Part shown: in pieces, positions 5,605 to 6,324 of the stretch
Position numbering within the stretch: the first letter of the stretch is position 1
Layout: every line of letters begins with the position of its first letter
DNA from: a bacterium
GTDB lineage: Bacteria > Atribacterota > JS1 > SB-45 > 34-128
Length of the DNA: 6,324 bases
Direction of reading: 5' to 3'
Assembly: GCA_018903015.1 (NCBI GenBank)
Contig: JAHIPR010000082.1
Coordinates: 1 to 6,324 of the forward strand
Notes under the pieces: model-generated
Databases searched by the model: none
What the model was told of the DNA's origin: nothing
Seen by the model: only the letters and a program-made list of their open reading frames with translations
Made by a program: the position numbers and the translations under genes

Positions 5605-5683
5605 AAATGAGAGGGATAAATTAAAATAAAATAATTAGAAACGAGAGTTAGAAAAAAAATATTTTTCTGCTAAAAGCCTTGCT

Positions 5684-5722
5684 AAAAATGCATTTGGAGA
5701 GATCCGAATGCATTTTTTATTT
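5684..5722 (+). terminator. Probable intrinsic terminator
   Basis: A 14-bp stem AAAAATGCATTTGG (5684-5697) and CCGAATGCATTTTT (5704-5717), with one G-T wobble and a 6-nt loop AGAGAT, followed by a T-rich run (TATTTT). The run of A before it is complementary to the T run, so it could act on both strands. It ends 15 bp before the sigma-54 promoter core and would stop read-through from upstream. Alternatively the ATGCATT dyad could be a second operator. Confidence 0.6.
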
Positions 5723-5736
5723 TAAAAAGATAAAGT

Positions 5737-5752
5737 TGGCACGATATTTGCT
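5737..5752 (+). promoter_or_regulatory. Sigma-54 (RpoN) -24/-12 promoter
   Basis: TGGCAC (5737-5742), GATAT, TTGCT (5748-5752) matches the sigma-54 consensus TGGCAC-N5-TTGCW at every fixed position, and the preceding T also fits. The GG at 5738-5739 and the GC at 5750-5751 are spaced as required. The predicted start is near 5763, giving a leader of about 54 nt before the ATG at 5817. It lies downstream of a gene for a sigma-54 activator and of the twin dyads, which strengthens the call. rpoN is not in the window. Confidence 0.85.
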
Positions 5753-5786
5753 TACTATAAGGATAAGGATATAGAAGATAAAGCTT

Positions 5787-5811
5787 GGAAGATTTCCTCT
5801 TCTTAAGGAAA
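5787..5811 (+). promoter_or_regulatory. Leader region with Shine-Dalgarno and alternative small hairpins
   Basis: AAGGAA (5805-5810), 6 nt before the ATG at 5817, is a good ribosome site and supports that start. TTTCCT (5793-5798) is the exact inverse of AGGAAA (5806-5811), so a 6-bp hairpin with a 7-nt loop could mask it. GAAGA (5788-5792) can instead pair with TCTTC (5798-5802), which excludes the masking hairpin. The stems are short and A+T-rich; regulation is only a possibility. Confidence 0.35.
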
Positions 5812-5816
5812 AAAAG

Positions 5817-6212
5817 ATGAGTCAGTATGAAAATTTAATGAAAGGCAATAATAAAGAGAATATGGCTAAAATATTAATAGTTGATGATGACCTGGATATG
5901 TGTCAAATTATTTCAGATATTCTTAAAGAAGAAGGATATAGTGTCAATAGCTCTAATACCGGGGAAGATGCCTTGATAAAAATTAAAAAGAACCATTATG
6001 ATTTGATTGTCTTGGACTATAAACTTAATGGAATATCCGGATTAGTGGTCCTTGAAAAAGCTTTACAGATGATGCCTTCACTAAAAATAATAATGATTTC
6101 TGCTTTTGGAGATAAATTGATCAAGGCCAGGGCGAGAAAATTAGGAATCGGTGATTTTATAGATAAACCATTTGATATAAAAAGGTTAATCCAAGCAGTA
6201 CAAGATACTTAA
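5817..6212 (+). CDS. Single-domain response regulator (stand-alone receiver)
   Basis: A 131-residue protein consisting of one receiver domain with no output domain, like CheY or Spo0F in layout. The acidic pocket is Asp23/Asp24 (ILIVDDD), the phospho-acceptor Asp67 (LIVLDYK), the switch Ser95 and the conserved Lys117 (IDKPF). The start at 5817 is chosen for AAGGAA 6 nt upstream; it adds 15 residues before the canonical MAKILIVDDD. The in-frame ATG at 5862 is the alternative. It resembles the receiver of the NtrC-like regulator (shared DLCQ/DMCQ, EEGY-x-V and LIK segments near helix 1), so the same kinase may phosphorylate it. The gene is expected to be expressed from the sigma-54 promoter at 5737 under that regulator. 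The role, phosphate sink, relay intermediate or binding of a target such as a motor or enzyme, cannot be decided from sequence. No gene is seen after it (6213-6324). Confidence 0.93.
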   Translation: MSQYENLMKGNNKENMAKILIVDDDLDMCQIISDILKEEGYSVNSSNTGEDALIKIKKNHYDLIVLDYKLNGISGLVVLEKALQMMPSLKIIMISAFGDKLIKARARKLGIGDFIDKPFDIKRLIQAVQDT

Positions 6213-6324
6213 AAACAGGAATATCAATGACGAGAAGCTAAAAAAGAATAACTATTTCTATTAAATTCTATATAAATACTAATCTTGAAGATATCTCTAA
6301 AATGTATGTAAATTTTTAATCTTA

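Noticed and set aside
5684..5717. ATGCATT dyad as the activator's enhancer site
   Set aside because: The hairpin followed by a T-rich run fits a terminator better, and it lies very close to the -24 element. The twin TATGGT-N6-ACCATA sites fit the usual enhancer distance and tandem arrangement better. It is not fully excluded.

Overview
This window comes from a strongly A+T-rich bacterial chromosome. It carries housekeeping genes (ileS, lspA, lgt), a two-component system with a sigma-54-type regulator, and a cluster of G+C-rich palindromic repeats. The lineage cannot be fixed from the sequence. The low G+C, the ileS-lspA-lgt order and the REP-like palindromes would suit an uncultured or deep-branching anaerobe, but this is a weak guess.

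Layout, all genes on the + strand. (1) Positions 2-2231: the 3' end of ileS, then lspA and lgt, closely spaced and probably one transcript. lgt and lspA encode two successive steps of lipoprotein maturation. (2) 2232-2510: an intergenic gap with an 80-bp two-hairpin repeat (2292-2371) and a candidate housekeeping promoter. (3) 2511-5163: a soluble PAS histidine kinase overlapping by 8 nt a full NtrC-type response regulator (REC, AAA+ with GAFTGA, Fis-type HTH). The kinase gene ends in a run of 11 G. Losing one G would fuse kinase and regulator in frame through a Gly-rich linker; gaining one G would stop the kinase at once. (4) 5164-5816: 653 bp without a credible gene. In order it holds an A+T-rich hairpin, three nested REP-like elements starting GTAGGGGC, two identical-format dyads 20 bp apart (TATGGT-N6-ACCATA), a terminator-like hairpin, and a consensus-quality sigma-54 promoter (TGGCAC-N5-TTGC). 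(5) 5817-6212: a stand-alone receiver-domain protein. 6213-6324 shows no gene or signal I can support.

Proposed circuit (inference): the kinase senses a cytoplasmic signal through PAS and phosphorylates the NtrC-like regulator. The regulator binds the twin dyads about 170-190 bp upstream of the predicted start and activates the sigma-54 promoter. This makes the single-domain receiver, which has no output domain and resembles the regulator's own receiver, so it could feed back on the kinase as a phosphate sink or pass phosphate onward. The terminator hairpin lies between the dyads and the promoter and would insulate the receiver gene from upstream transcription.

The most interesting points are the G11 tract at the kinase/regulator junction, the complete-looking sigma-54 control region, and the repeat family. 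In that family 'empty' hairpins and hairpins with a second, self-expanding palindrome in the loop sit side by side, and a degenerate relative seems to be domesticated inside the regulator's interdomain linker.
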